A DNA stretch of 64,000 bases from NCBI GenBank assembly GCA_963831605.1, contig CAWHQR010000002.1, positions 372,001 to 436,000 of the forward strand, given 5' to 3'. The stretch comes from DASUPK01 sp963831605. GTDB taxonomy: Bacteria > Actinomycetota > Thermoleophilia > Solirubrobacterales > 70-9. The notes beneath the pieces are model-generated. The model searched no databases and was not told where the DNA came from. It was given only the letters and a program-made list of their open reading frames with translations. Every line of letters starts with the position of its first letter. Positions within the stretch are counted from its first letter, which is position 1. The position numbers and the translations under genes were made by a program. Shown in pieces: positions 8,257-16,490 of this stretch.

Positions 8257-8877
8257 TCAGCCCTGGAAGTACTTGGCGCAAGGGCCGAAGAGCTGCTGCT
8301 CGGCCTGCGTGTTGCTTCCGGTGAAGAACCCTTCGATCTGCGTGTCGCTAGCCGCCTGAAACTGCTGCACGACGCAGTTGACGGCCTGCGGGTTGGAATT
8401 CGGCTCCGCCTCGAGCTGCTTCCTGAAGGAAGCGACCATCGCGTCCTTGTTGAAGTTCTCGAAGCCCTTGAAGTCGTCGAGCTTCCACTGGCCGCCCTCC
8501 TTGACGAGCGCGACGTCGAGCGTCTGCCCGTCGAACGTGCTGCCCGTGGCGTGGGCCTTCGCGGTCGCCGAGTCACCGTCCACCTGGATATCGGAGACGT
8601 CCATCTTGTCCGCCGCGGTCTGGGCAGCGTCCTTCTCACAGGTCTGGACGGCCTGAGCGGCGCTCTGGTTCGGCGAGCCGCTCGTCTGGAGGGTGAACTT
8701 CGCCGTCTGTGCGTCCGTGCAGGCCGCTGGATCACCGCTGGTCGCGGCGCGCGTGATCACCGCGCTGATCTGGTCCTCATCGGCACTGTTGCCGCCTCCG
8801 CCGCCACAGGCCGAAAGCGCAAGTGCAGCGAGGACGGCGATCGCCATTGAGGCAACACCAAGTGTGCTCTTCGTCAT
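8257..8877 (-). CDS. Secreted lipoprotein of unknown function
   Basis: The product is 206 residues with a short signal peptide (MTKSTLGVASMAIAVLAALA) and a lipobox LSAC followed by a glycine-rich linker, so it should be diacylglyceryl-anchored on the outer face of the membrane. The mature part has two imperfectly similar halves of the kind seen in Solirubrobacterales lipoproteins with an NTF2-like fold (conserved W-K-L-D-D-F in the middle). No enzymatic motif is visible. It is set apart from cysE by about 65 bases and from pcrA by 30 bases and may have its own promoter. Confidence 0.8.
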   Translation of the reverse strand: MTKSTLGVASMAIAVLAALALSACGGGGGNSADEDQISAVITRAATSGDPAACTDAQTAKFTLQTSGSPNQSAAQAVQTCEKDAAQTAADKMDVSDIQVDGDSATAKAHATGSTFDGQTLDVALVKEGGQWKLDDFKGFENFNKDAMVASFRKQLEAEPNSNPQAVNCVVQQFQAASDTQIEGFFTGSNTQAEQQLFGPCAKYFQG

Positions 8878-8942
8878 TCCCTCTCCCAGGTTCGAGTGCC
8901 CCGTTCCCCCGACCGGAGCCTTTACTGAGCGCTCACCCTATC

Positions 8943-9680
8943 TCAGCCCCCGGCTGAGCTCGGGCCCTTCTTCGGCCGGAGCTCGGTGACGTCGGCCTCC
9001 GCGGCGGTCTCTCCGGTGGCGTCGGCGAGTCGCCTCTCGAGCTCCGCGATCCGCTCCGACATCTCCTTCATCGCCTCCGCGATCGGGTCGGGCAGGTGGA
9101 TCCAGTCCGTGTCCGGCCCCTCCACCGGGCGTCCCTCGACACGCACCGGATGGCCGGGGTTGCCCACGACGGTCGTCTTCGGGGGAACGTCCTCGATCAC
9201 CACGGTGTTGGCGCCCACCTTCGCGTTGTGCCCCACGGTCACCGGACCGAGGAGCTTGGCGCCGGAGCCGACCGTGACGTCGTGGTCAAGCGTCGGGTGG
9301 CGCTTGCCCCTTGCGAAGCCGGTGCCGCCCAGGGTCACCCCCTGGTAGAGGGTCACCCGGTCACCGATCTCGGCGGTCTCTCCGATCACGACCCCGGAGC
9401 CGTGATCGATGAAGAAGTCGGAGCCGATGCTCGCCGCCGGGTGGATCTCGACGCCGGTGATCGCACGGCTGGTGTAGGCGATGGCCCGCGGCACCAGCGG
9501 GACGTCTGACTCCCAGAGAGCGTGAGCGAGCCTGTGCGCGAGCAGGGCCTGCACTCCGGCCCAGCCGGTCAGGATCTCGGCGGTCCCGATACCTCGGGCG
9601 GCGGGATCCCGCTCCCGCGCGGAGGCGACGTCGGCCGTCACCTCCCGCAGGACGCGCTTCATCGTTCCCAGGCCAAGCAC
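8943..9680 (-). CDS. cysE: Serine O-acetyltransferase
   Basis: CysE transfers acetyl from acetyl-CoA to L-serine, the first committed step of cysteine synthesis. The 245-residue product contains the helical N-terminal region (RERDPAARG, HRLAHALW) and the left-handed beta-helix of hexapeptide repeats, with the catalytic histidine/aspartate region FFIDHGSGVVIGETAEIGD and the GVTLGGTG loop. The C-terminal 60 residues are extended and polar, probably a coiled coil (MSERIAELERRLAD). It lies 30 bases downstream of cysK on the same strand, so the pathway genes form an operon. Confidence 0.96.
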   Translation of the reverse strand: MLGLGTMKRVLREVTADVASARERDPAARGIGTAEILTGWAGVQALLAHRLAHALWESDVPLVPRAIAYTSRAITGVEIHPAASIGSDFFIDHGSGVVIGETAEIGDRVTLYQGVTLGGTGFARGKRHPTLDHDVTVGSGAKLLGPVTVGHNAKVGANTVVIEDVPPKTTVVGNPGHPVRVEGRPVEGPDTDWIHLPDPIAEAMKEMSERIAELERRLADATGETAAEADVTELRPKKGPSSAGG

Positions 9681-9710
9681 GCCCCGAAGCTTAGGGAGGC
9701 GAAGCAGCTT

Positions 9711-10664
9711 CTATGGGGCGAAAAACGGCAGCGACATGTAACGCTCGCCGGAGTCGGGCACGATCACCACGATCCGCTTGCCCACCATCTCCTCGCGCGC
9801 GGCCAGATCGAGGGCCGCCCGCACGGCGGCACCGGCGGAGATGCCGATCAACAGTCCCTCCCGCTGAGCGGACGCCCGAGCCGTGTCGAGCGCGTCCTCG
9901 TCGCTGATCCCGACGATCTCATCGATCACCTCGCGATCGAGCACCTCCGGCACGAAGCCGGCACCGATTCCCTGGATCTTGTGTGCACCGGGCACGCCCC
10001 CGGAGAGGACCGGCGATGACGCCGGCTCCACCCCGACGATCCGAACGTCGGGACGACGCTCCTTGAGCACCTGGCCCACGCCGGTGATGGTGCCGCCGGT
10101 GCCCACCCCCGCGACGAACGCATCGACATCGCCGTCGAGATCGCGCCAGATCTCCTCAGCCGTGGTGCGCCTGTGGATCTCCGGGTTCGCGGGGTTCGAG
10201 AACTGCTGGGGGATGAAGCCGTCGTGCTCCTTGGCGAGCCTGTTGGCGAGCTCTACCGCCTCGTTCATCCCGCCGAGGGACGGCGTTTCGTGGACCTCGG
10301 CTCCGTACGTCCTCAGGAGCGCGGTGCGCTCCCGGCTCATGCCCTCCGGCAGCGTCAGGATCAGGCGATAGTCACGGGCCGCGGCGACCAGCGCCAGGGC
10401 GATTCCCGTGTTCCCGCTGGTCGGCTCGACGATCACCGAGCGTCCCCGCTCGATCAGGCCGTCGCGCTCGGCGGCATCGATCATGGCGACGCCGATGCGG
10501 TCCTTGACGGAACCGCCCGGATTGAGGAACTCGAGCTTGGCGACCACCTCGCCGGGAAGGTCCGCGCCGAGGCGCGGCAGCGCCACCAAAGGCGTGTTGC
10601 CGACGAGGGCGGAGCTCTCCGCTCCGACGCGCAGCGTCGTGGTGGTCCCGTTCGACCCGGCCAT
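9711..10664 (-). CDS. cysK: Cysteine synthase (O-acetylserine sulfhydrylase)
   Basis: This PLP-dependent enzyme condenses O-acetylserine and sulfide to cysteine. The product is 317 residues, the normal length. The PLP lysine motif NPGGSVKDRIG, the phosphate-binding and substrate loop EPTSGNTG, the GTGGTITGVG loop and the C-terminal PDSGERYMS are all present. It precedes cysE, so the operon order is cysK then cysE. The start ATG at 10664 is preceded by TAGTTT, a TANNNT-type -10 element ending about six bases upstream, which would give a leaderless or nearly leaderless message; this is an inference. Confidence 0.96.
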   Translation of the reverse strand: MAGSNGTTTTLRVGAESSALVGNTPLVALPRLGADLPGEVVAKLEFLNPGGSVKDRIGVAMIDAAERDGLIERGRSVIVEPTSGNTGIALALVAAARDYRLILTLPEGMSRERTALLRTYGAEVHETPSLGGMNEAVELANRLAKEHDGFIPQQFSNPANPEIHRRTTAEEIWRDLDGDVDAFVAGVGTGGTITGVGQVLKERRPDVRIVGVEPASSPVLSGGVPGAHKIQGIGAGFVPEVLDREVIDEIVGISDEDALDTARASAQREGLLIGISAGAAVRAALDLAAREEMVGKRIVVIVPDSGERYMSLPFFAP

Positions 10665-10805
10665 TGAACAAAACTACCGGAACCGGGTCAGGTTTCCGGT
10701 GATTGCGGTGCCAGTGGGCTCGCAACGTAGGAGATGCATGCACTCAGGCAGAGCTAGGGCGGCTTTCGGGTCGCCCTTCTCTTTGCGTAATTTCCTCCCT
10801 GTGAA

Positions 10806-11056
10806 CTACGGGGGATCGGGCGCAAACTCGCTGTAGGACCCGTCCCGCGAGACAACGTCTCGAACCCGTGCGATTGCATCCTCCTCGTCCCTGGCCCCGA
10901 GGATCACCACATACTGAATGACCTGGCCGTTCCAGTGAGGAGTGGGCTCCGGTCGATCATCCTGATGCCCGCCCTCGAAAGCGCATCCCGGGTCCGGTGG
11001 GTGAGCGAGGGTCCACGAAAGCGAACGCCCTGGCGCATGAGGGTGCCCGTGTTCAT
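10806..11056 (-). pseudogene. Small conserved hypothetical protein split by a one-base frameshift
   Basis: Two minus-strand frames join into one plausible protein of about 83 residues. The first begins MNTGTLMRQGVRF at 11056 and runs to about 10948. The second continues PTPHWNGQVIQYVVILGARD to the stop at 10806. They are separated by one base at a G run (10945-10951); adding a single G would give ...IDREPTPHWNGQ. The second half has an alternating hydrophobic pattern (QYVVILGARDEEDAIARV) like a small alpha-beta domain. Function is unknown. It may be a sequencing error and not true inactivation. Confidence 0.45.
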
Positions 11057-11151
11057 CTCTTCCCGCGAACACGACCGAAGTCGGATAAGAGCGCCCGCTT
11101 CGAGGGGGACCGAATGGCCGGTCTCCAGCTGGAGAACCTCGACGGCAGCAA

Positions 11152-11299
11152 GCGAGATACTGCACGGGCGATGTCGGAGGAGAACGTCGAGACCCTCAGG
11201 AGGGGCTACGAGGCAGTCAACCGTGGCGACATTGCACGCTCGATGAGACGACTAACCCGCTCGACGTTCTCCTCCGACATCGTCCACGCAGTATCTCGC
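11152..11299. repeat. Near-perfect 40-bp inverted repeat made of two SnoaL gene 5' ends
   Basis: The left arm (11152-11191) and the reverse complement of the right arm (11260-11299) match at 37 of 40 positions by eye. Each arm contains a short upstream segment (GCGAGATACTGC) and then the start of a SnoaL-type gene, ATGTCGGAGGAGAACGTC (Met-Ser-Glu-Glu-Asn-Val). The left copy (start 11171) reads rightward for about 25 family-like residues before the frame degrades. The right copy reads leftward and stops soon after. The 68-base middle would be the loop of a large hairpin. Neither copy is a complete gene. This looks like a rearranged remnant. Confidence 0.7.
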
Positions 11300-11543
11300 G
11301 CAGAAGTCGAGGCGAGCGACCCCTCCCGCCAAGTTCTCTGAGCGGGACCCCGCCGGGCCTGCGCTCAGGGCTTGTCCACGGCCGCTCGCGTTAGGGGAGA
11401 GGCTACCGGGCAGAGGAAGGTGATGCGAACCCGACCTCCAGAGTCACGGCGACCCGGGCGGCAGGTGCGACGACGTGTGGCGAGGAGCGCATTCCGCACG
11501 GCCAGACCGGGGTCGCGCCGAACGCGATTCGATCAGGCCGGCG

Positions 11544-13151
11544 CTAGCCGGCGCCGTGCGGGCTCTTGCACCACGGCGTGTTGGGGACCCCGGAGCATGG
11601 CGACGGCATCGAAGCCTGCACCGGCAGGGGCAGCATCTGAACGTTGGTCGGGCGCGGATACATCATTCCTGGAGTGTCTGCCGGGCAGGGGCCAAAGGCC
11701 TGGGTCGCGCAGATCACCTGCGCGGCGAGCGGGTCAAGCAGACCGGCTCCCTGGTTGGGAATGCCGCAGGTCGCATGGGTGATTTGAAGGTTGGCGGGCG
11801 CGCTGGTGACCGGGCTGGCGTCGGGATGGAAGTTGCCGTGCCAGCAGTTGCCGGGATCGTTCGGCTGCGAGATCTCGGCGAGATCGCCGTTGGTCTCGTT
11901 GCCGAAGAACCCGTTGTGGCTCAACGAGTTATCGGAGACCTCGTTGCCCCAGTCGTCGTAGTAGCAGGCGACTACGAAGTTGAGGGTTCCACCCTGGCAG
12001 TGCGACGGCGTGTCTAGCGGGTTCGAGGTGTCATCCGGGTACGACGTGAGCAGGATCCCCCAGGCGCCGTTGTTGGTGATCCGGTTCTGGGTGACCGTGT
12101 CGAAGCGACCGCCGGAGACGACGATGCCGGTGCCGGGCGGGCCGAACGAGGCGCTGCCGGCGCTCGGCACGTTGGGGTTGTTGTTGTCGTGGATGAAGTT
12201 GTTGCGGAAGATCGTGCAGGACTGGGTCGCGCTGCCGGGGCAGAGGCCGACCTGCGGCGACGGTGCGTCGTCGTTGTTCTGGGAGTTGGTGACGATCCCG
12301 GTGTTGTTGAGATCCCATTCGGAGTTCTCGATCACCAGGTGGCCGCCCGAGTTGGTTCCGGAGTAGCCCAGCGCGCTTCCCTCGGCGTGCGCGTGGGTCA
12401 GCACCTGGTTGCAGTCGGGGCAGGCGCCGATGTAGTAGCTGGCGTCGTTCATGTTGCTGGCGTAGGAGTGGTCGATCACTCCAGGCCCCCGGGAGTTGGA
12501 GGTGAAGATCCCGTAGGTGCCCGCCGGGGCGTCGGAGCCGCCGTAGAAGGTCGAGGTCGCCGAGAGGAAGTCGCCGCCGAACGGTCCCATGCCGACCTGG
12601 CCGCTGCCGTCACCGCCGTTGAACCAGATCTGGTTGCCGCCGCCGCCCGAGCCATCGAGGAAGTTGCAGGCGGTGATGTTCTCCACGGTCACGCCGTCGG
12701 CCTTGAAGACCTCGACCCCGTTGCGCCCCAGCCCGCTCGGCCCGAAGTCCTGGTTGCCTGCGGCGGCCGAGCACTGCGGCGAGCCCGGCTTGGTCCCGTC
12801 GACGACGACGCCGTTTCTGTCGAGCCCACGCAGGTGGATGTTCGGCGTGGTGATCAGCACACCGGCGCCGGCCTCATCGGTCGGCTGGTGAGTCGTGTAG
12901 TCGCCGCGCTCGTGGTAATCGCCCGGCGCAATCAGGATCCAGTCGCCGGGTCGGGCGGCGTCGACGGCGGCCTGGATCGAGTTGAACTGTGCGGCAGCCG
13001 TACCCGGCGGATGGCTCTGGGCAACGCGCAGGACGCGGGCCGACGCGGCCGTGGTGAAGGCAAGCGAACCGACAAGGGCGAGTGCTAGTACCAGCAGCCG
13101 AACCGCCCGAGGGAGCTTCCATGCGTCCGTGATCAAGCCCGTGTTCTTCAT
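11544..13151 (-). CDS. Secreted right-handed parallel beta-helix protein
   Basis: The product is 535 residues from the ATG at 13151; the open frame continues further upstream but that part is not protein-like. A signal peptide is clear (LLVLALALVGSLAF, cleavage near ASA-RV). The mature protein begins with a beta-helix cap of the DUF1565/pectate-lyase kind (FNSIQAAVDAARPGDWILIAPGDYHE) and continues with asparagine-rich coils such as NRITNNGAWGILL and NSLSHNGFFGNETNG. Such proteins bind or cleave polysaccharide or serve on the cell surface. Six or more cysteines in the second half suggest disulfides. No catalytic residues can be assigned. Confidence 0.82.
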   Translation of the reverse strand: MKNTGLITDAWKLPRAVRLLVLALALVGSLAFTTAASARVLRVAQSHPPGTAAAQFNSIQAAVDAARPGDWILIAPGDYHERGDYTTHQPTDEAGAGVLITTPNIHLRGLDRNGVVVDGTKPGSPQCSAAAGNQDFGPSGLGRNGVEVFKADGVTVENITACNFLDGSGGGGNQIWFNGGDGSGQVGMGPFGGDFLSATSTFYGGSDAPAGTYGIFTSNSRGPGVIDHSYASNMNDASYYIGACPDCNQVLTHAHAEGSALGYSGTNSGGHLVIENSEWDLNNTGIVTNSQNNDDAPSPQVGLCPGSATQSCTIFRNNFIHDNNNPNVPSAGSASFGPPGTGIVVSGGRFDTVTQNRITNNGAWGILLTSYPDDTSNPLDTPSHCQGGTLNFVVACYYDDWGNEVSDNSLSHNGFFGNETNGDLAEISQPNDPGNCWHGNFHPDASPVTSAPANLQITHATCGIPNQGAGLLDPLAAQVICATQAFGPCPADTPGMMYPRPTNVQMLPLPVQASMPSPCSGVPNTPWCKSPHGAG

Positions 13152-13338
13152 TCGGCTGCCTTGTGACTGAAGGCCTATCAGATCGGACACGCGTGCGCAA
13201 ATGCCTGACTCCTGCTTCGCCCGAAAGCGAGCCGCTGTTCGAAGCGCTCCCTTCATGCTCGCGGCAACGTGCGAATCGCCGCTTTCCCATGCAAAGCAGC
13301 TAGTGCGGGCACCTCGACGCCGAGAACTCCGAGACGGG

Positions 13339-13588
13339 ATGCAGCTCGATTCGGAGATCGCCGCTCTGCGCGGAAAGCAGCGGTCTTGACGAGATACTGC
13401 TGGGCAAGGCGCTCAGGGTCGAGCTGCACGGGGTACGGCCCGAGGCCGTACCAGGGCCGGGCTGCGGGAGGCGACTGCTGCTTTTCGTCCTAAGCGGTCA
13501 TTCCACTGGAAAGCGCCTCCGATCACCGTCCGCCAAATGCTTGGCCTGGGAAGCCGGTAGCGGAATAGGGTTGGACAAGTGCTTCTAA
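13339..13588 (+). pseudogene. Possible short gene with a frameshift, unknown function
   Basis: In the 300-base interval before the phosphoesterase, one frame reads MQLDSEIAALRGKQR from 13339 and a second frame continues GLDEILLGKALRVELHG and on to a TAA at 13586-13588. The join, near 13384, needs a one-base shift. The stretch reads like a small helical protein followed by a less convincing tail. An 8-bp palindrome (GTACGGCC-CGA-GGCCGTAC, about 13434-13452) lies inside it. The support is only composition and continuity, so this is weak. Otherwise I see nothing in this interval. Confidence 0.25.
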
Positions 13589-14547
13589 GCAAGATCGTTT
13601 GGACCCTTGCCGCAGTGCTTGCGGTGGGAGTGTTGGGCGGGTGCGGCGGGAGCGGCAACAGCGGCGGGAGCGCGACCAGTGCCAGCGTGGCGATCCCCAC
13701 GACTACTCCCGGCACCGGACCTTGCGGCACGGTCGGCTCCACCACCTACGACCATGTGATCTGGATCCTGATGGAGAACAAGAGCTACAGCTCGGTCATC
13801 GGTAGTGGATCGGCTCCCTACGAAACCGCTTTGGCCCAACGGTGCGCGACCGCTGCCCACTGGAACGACGCCGGCAGTGATTACAACTCGCTGCCGAATT
13901 ACATCGCCCTGACTACTGGCATCCCTACCGGCGACTCTCGTCTGGACCCGTTCTATTGTGACTGTGCACCGGCGAGTTCGGTGAATGTCACCGCTGACAA
14001 TCTGTTCCGGCAAGTCCGCACCGCGGGTCTCACCGAGAAGTCCTACGCCGAGGGAATGTCGCGCAACTGCAGTAACAAAGGCACCGCCTACGCACCCAAG
14101 CACAACCCCGCTCTCTACATGTGGGGCGGCAGTGATCGCCGGGCGTGTCGCGCCGATGACGTCCCTATGGGATCAAGTAGCTCAGGCGCCTTCATCGACG
14201 ATCTCCAGGCGGATACGTTGCCCAACTTCAGCTTCATCGCCCCCAACCTCTGCCACGACACCCACGATTGCGGGGTCGCTACCGGTGACGTCTACCTGAG
14301 GACTCTGATGGACAACATTCTCGCCAACAGCCTCTACCGGCAGGGACACACCGCGGTAGTCGTGGTATGGGATGAAGACACACCGGTTCCGAACATCGTG
14401 GTCTCACCCTCAGTCCACCCGGGAACAGTGGTCGAATCGACGGTAAGCCACTACTCACTACTCCGTGCCACCGAGGACATCTTCGGCCTACCGCGGCTAC
14501 TCTCCGCGGCCGATGCTCCCGACCTCCGGGCCGCTACTGGACTCTAG
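13579..14547 (+). CDS. Lipid-anchored phosphoesterase (phospholipase C/acid phosphatase superfamily)
   Basis: The 322-residue product starts at a GTG (13579). It has a lipoprotein signal (WTLAAVLAVGVLGGC) and a Ser/Thr-rich linker, then the phosphoesterase family (PF04185-like) core. Family landmarks are YDHVIWILMENKSYSSVIG (the E-N-K/R-S metal and nucleophile region), LPNYIALTTG, PNFSFIAPNLCHDTHDC and VVVVWDEDTPVPNIVVSP. It is expected to act outside the membrane on phosphate esters or phospholipid head groups. The frame is intact although both flanks contain broken genes. Codon usage is somewhat less GC-biased than the core genes, in keeping with accessory DNA. Confidence 0.88.
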   Translation: MLLSKIVWTLAAVLAVGVLGGCGGSGNSGGSATSASVAIPTTTPGTGPCGTVGSTTYDHVIWILMENKSYSSVIGSGSAPYETALAQRCATAAHWNDAGSDYNSLPNYIALTTGIPTGDSRLDPFYCDCAPASSVNVTADNLFRQVRTAGLTEKSYAEGMSRNCSNKGTAYAPKHNPALYMWGGSDRRACRADDVPMGSSSSGAFIDDLQADTLPNFSFIAPNLCHDTHDCGVATGDVYLRTLMDNILANSLYRQGHTAVVVVWDEDTPVPNIVVSPSVHPGTVVESTVSHYSLLRATEDIFGLPRLLSAADAPDLRAATGL

Positions 14548-14696
14548 CCCAGGGTCAAGCTCACAGTCCCTGGTAACGAGACCGGGCAGGGGCGCCCGCC
14601 CAAACGGCACCATTCCCAGGTGCTTTCCTGGCTCCATGCCGCCCCCTCCGCCACTGCGTTCCATGCAAAGCAGCGGGGAGGGTGCAGATAACCAGC

Positions 14697-14806
14697 GGCG
14701 TCGAAGGGCCTAGACGCGCGGTGGGGGCCTCTCCGTTACTCCGGCCAGCCAGCGCGGCCACCTTCGACGGCGCGGGGGGCTAGGTGACTTCCTATCAGGA
14801 GATCTG
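14697..14806. repeat. Diverged intergenic repeat, copy A
   Basis: About 95 bases here match 15375-15480 at roughly three positions in four by eye. Shared blocks are CGCGGTGGGGGC, CTCCGGCCAGCC, CGACGGCGC and TCCTATCAGG. The two copies flank the zinc-ribbon gene at 14923-15285. The rest of the 14548-14922 interval has no gene I can support. Confidence 0.55.
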
Positions 14807-14922
14807 GCTGTGATGCTGACTTGGCAGCCGCGTCGAATCCGGCGAGCCGGGGCGGACAGTCGATGGGAGGCAACAACGGCCCGCCCGCGGCACGCCGACA
14901 GTCTGTGAACGCGTCTCGTCCG

Positions 14923-15285
14923 TCATCTTTTGTGATTGGAGCGGCGTTGTGTCTCATCCGCACTGGTATCGAAGTCCTCGGGGAGGATGCCGTCGCAGGC
15001 CAGGGCCGCGGCGAAGCGATTGGCCTCTTCCTCCATGTTGGCCCGGGTGAGGGCGCGCAGGTCCTCGATCAGCTCCTGGCCGCCGCGGTCGAGCTCTTCG
15101 TCATAGGAGTCGACCTCGTTCAGGGAGTAGGTGTCCCGGCTCCACCAATCGCACTCGGGACAGCGGAGCTCGACGTCCCAGAGCCCGTCGCCCTGCTCAT
15201 GCCAGCCGACCGGCTGCACCAGTGACGAGGAGCAGGTGGGGCAGGCGTGCATGCCATTCGATTGCTTCTTGCTCTGGAAACCCAT
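14923..15285 (-). CDS. Zinc-ribbon protein of unknown function
   Basis: The product is 120 residues. An N-terminal zinc ribbon is formed by CPTC (residues 15-18) and CPEC (about 42-45), surrounded by a W-H-E-Q-G-D-G-L-W-D-V-E-L-R segment. The C-terminal half is acidic and helical (DEELDRGGQELIEDLRALTRANMEEEANRF). This architecture recurs in Thermoleophilia as a hypothetical protein. A role in nucleic acid or protein binding is an inference from the ribbon alone. It is flanked by two copies of an intergenic repeat and lies in a region of gene debris. Confidence 0.7.
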   Translation of the reverse strand: MGFQSKKQSNGMHACPTCSSSLVQPVGWHEQGDGLWDVELRCPECDWWSRDTYSLNEVDSYDEELDRGGQELIEDLRALTRANMEEEANRFAAALACDGILPEDFDTSADETQRRSNHKR

Positions 15286-15306
15286 GCGTCTTCTCGCCTC
15301 TACAGG

Positions 15307-15361
15307 CGTCCTTTGCCTATATCCAGAGAAGCGCCGCAGCGGGTCAAATGGGTACGGGTGG
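15307..15361 (+). repeat. Sequence shared with the integrase-proximal end of the element (older insertion scar)
   Basis: This 55-base stretch aligns with the reverse complement of 18084-18140, just beyond the integrase stop, at about 80% by eye. The most exact part is GTCAAATGGGTACGGGTGG. Outside the element such a match is most simply the trace of an earlier, related insertion. No gene lies here. Confidence 0.5.
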
Positions 15362-15374
15362 GGAAGCTTTCGCC

Positions 15375-15480
15375 CTAGAGCCGAAGAAGCCCCGCGGTGG
15401 GGGCTCCTCCGTACTCCGGCCAGCCGGCGCAGCCACCTCGACGGCGCTGGGGCTAAATGACGTCCTATCAGGCTCCCGCT
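15375..15480. repeat. Diverged intergenic repeat, copy B
   Basis: This is the partner of the repeat at 14697-14806. It also contains a short hairpin, AGCCCC-GCGGTG-GGGGCT at 15388-15405, which could act as a transcription terminator, although no T run follows. Confidence 0.5.
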
Positions 15481-15492
15481 AGGCCGGAAGCT

Positions 15493-15582
15493 TGAGTTGG
15501 TGGCGGGACGGCAAGTGCATCCGCTGGCAGATCGTCAGCAGTGAAGCCGAAAGCCCTCGAAGCCGCCGGGCTGTCGGAGTAG
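15493..15582 (+). pseudogene. Truncated, frameshifted SnoaL-like gene 3' end
   Basis: One frame reads SWWRDGKCIRWQIVSSEAE, a typical final beta strand of a SnoaL/NTF2-like domain. After one extra A in GAAAGCCCTC, a second frame gives KALEAAGLSE and a TAG at 15580-15582. Removing that A would restore the usual family C-terminus. Everything upstream of the last 20 residues is missing, because an in-frame stop occurs just before. It is a remnant, not a functional gene. Confidence 0.65.
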
Positions 15583-15793
15583 GCCGCTCACGACGTCACG
15601 GCGCGCACCGTCGGCCAACCGCGGTCTCCTGAGCGGGCAGTTCTGCGTTCGCACCCTCCCCTACGGCGCTCACGCAGGATTGACGCCAGCCTCACGCTCG
15701 GAACACGGGTCGGCGAGACCCTCACCTCCAATAAATCGGCCTCGGCGACGCTGGCGGCGTCCCTGGGCCTTGACGAGGAGGTAGGCGTAAATC

Positions 15794-16216
15794 ATGACGG
15801 GGGAAAACGTCGAGATTGTGCACCGGTCGCTCAACAGATGGGTCGAGGTCGACGAGGGGCTTGCGGACACTGACTCGCTGTACGAGTTCTTCGCGCCGGA
15901 GGCGGTTTTTGAATGTCGCGACCTTCCGGACTCCTTTGGGAGCGGAAGTCGAGTGGATCTCGACGGGTTCCTTGAAATCCGAGCCACCTGGATCGAGTTG
16001 TATGACGATTGGAGCTACAGCGCGGAGAAGATTCTGGACGCCGGAGGGGACAAGGTCGTGGGGACGTTTCGCCAACGCGGCAAACTGCGCGGCACCGAGG
16101 AGTGGATCGACATGCGCTACGCCATGGTCTACGCGGTGGAGAAGGGCATGATCACGGGAGGGCGGCTGTATCTGAATCGCGAGGAAGGCCTCAAAGCCGC
16201 AGGGCTGTCGGAGTAG
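15794..16216 (+). CDS. SnoaL/NTF2-like domain protein
   Basis: The 140-residue product begins MTGENVEIVHRSLNRWVE and ends LKAAGLSE. Both ends are the family signature seen in the array at 24.8-26.4 kb, although the first codons have drifted. The cone-shaped alpha+beta fold is suggested by the N-terminal helix, FFAPEAVFECRDLPDSFG, the DGFLEIRATWIELYDDW segment and three final strands. Members act as small hydrolases, isomerases or ligand-binding proteins. No catalytic His-Asp pair can be assigned. The 3' sequence CTGTCGGAGTAG is the shared tail block, here not followed closely by a start codon. Confidence 0.8.
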   Translation: MTGENVEIVHRSLNRWVEVDEGLADTDSLYEFFAPEAVFECRDLPDSFGSGSRVDLDGFLEIRATWIELYDDWSYSAEKILDAGGDKVVGTFRQRGKLRGTEEWIDMRYAMVYAVEKGMITGGRLYLNREEGLKAAGLSE

Positions 16217-16274
16217 TTCCGCCCTCATCCCTCTACCTCGAAGGTCGGACCCTCCTAAGATCGGCGCCCCGTGC

Positions 16275-16487
16275 TTGCTGGTCGTTCTCATCCTGTTCGG
16301 AGTTGCCGTCATCGTCGTGGTGTCAGTGGCGCTGCTGCGCCAATCGCGGGCAACCGAAGCGCGGAGGGTGGAAGACCTCGATTCGGAAAGGGACGTCTAC
16401 GAGAAGCTCTACGGAAGGCGCTCGATGACCGTATCCGCCCCGGAGCCGGTAGAGCGACCGCCGAAAGCCGACGGGCTGTCGGAGTAG
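16275..16487 (+). CDS. Small single-pass membrane protein carrying the SnoaL-type GLSE tail
   Basis: The product is 70 residues and starts at a TTG (16275). The first 22 residues are a membrane segment (LVVLILFGVAVIVVVSVALL). The rest is polar and charged. It ends ADGLSE followed by TAG, and the DNA GACGGGCTGTCGGAGTAG matches the 3' tail of the SnoaL genes although the protein is not SnoaL-like. The GGAG in that tail lies six bases before the GTG of the next gene, so it can serve as that gene's ribosome binding site. The function is unknown. Confidence 0.55.
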   Translation: MLVVLILFGVAVIVVVSVALLRQSRATEARRVEDLDSERDVYEKLYGRRSMTVSAPEPVERPPKADGLSE

Positions 16488-16490
16488 GCA

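Noticed and set aside
7060..8850. A 596-codon open frame on the + strand antisense to pcrA
   Set aside because: It is the mirror of a strong helicase gene in GC-rich DNA, with no start context or motifs and unnatural composition.
10745..10785. Rho-independent terminator after GGGCGGCTTTCGGGTCGCCC
   Set aside because: Short stem; on the strand where a T-rich tail follows there is no upstream gene to end.
12189..13088. Long + strand frame antisense to the beta-helix gene
   Set aside because: The minus-strand gene has a signal peptide and beta-helix repeats; the + frame shows only the composition of an antisense shadow.
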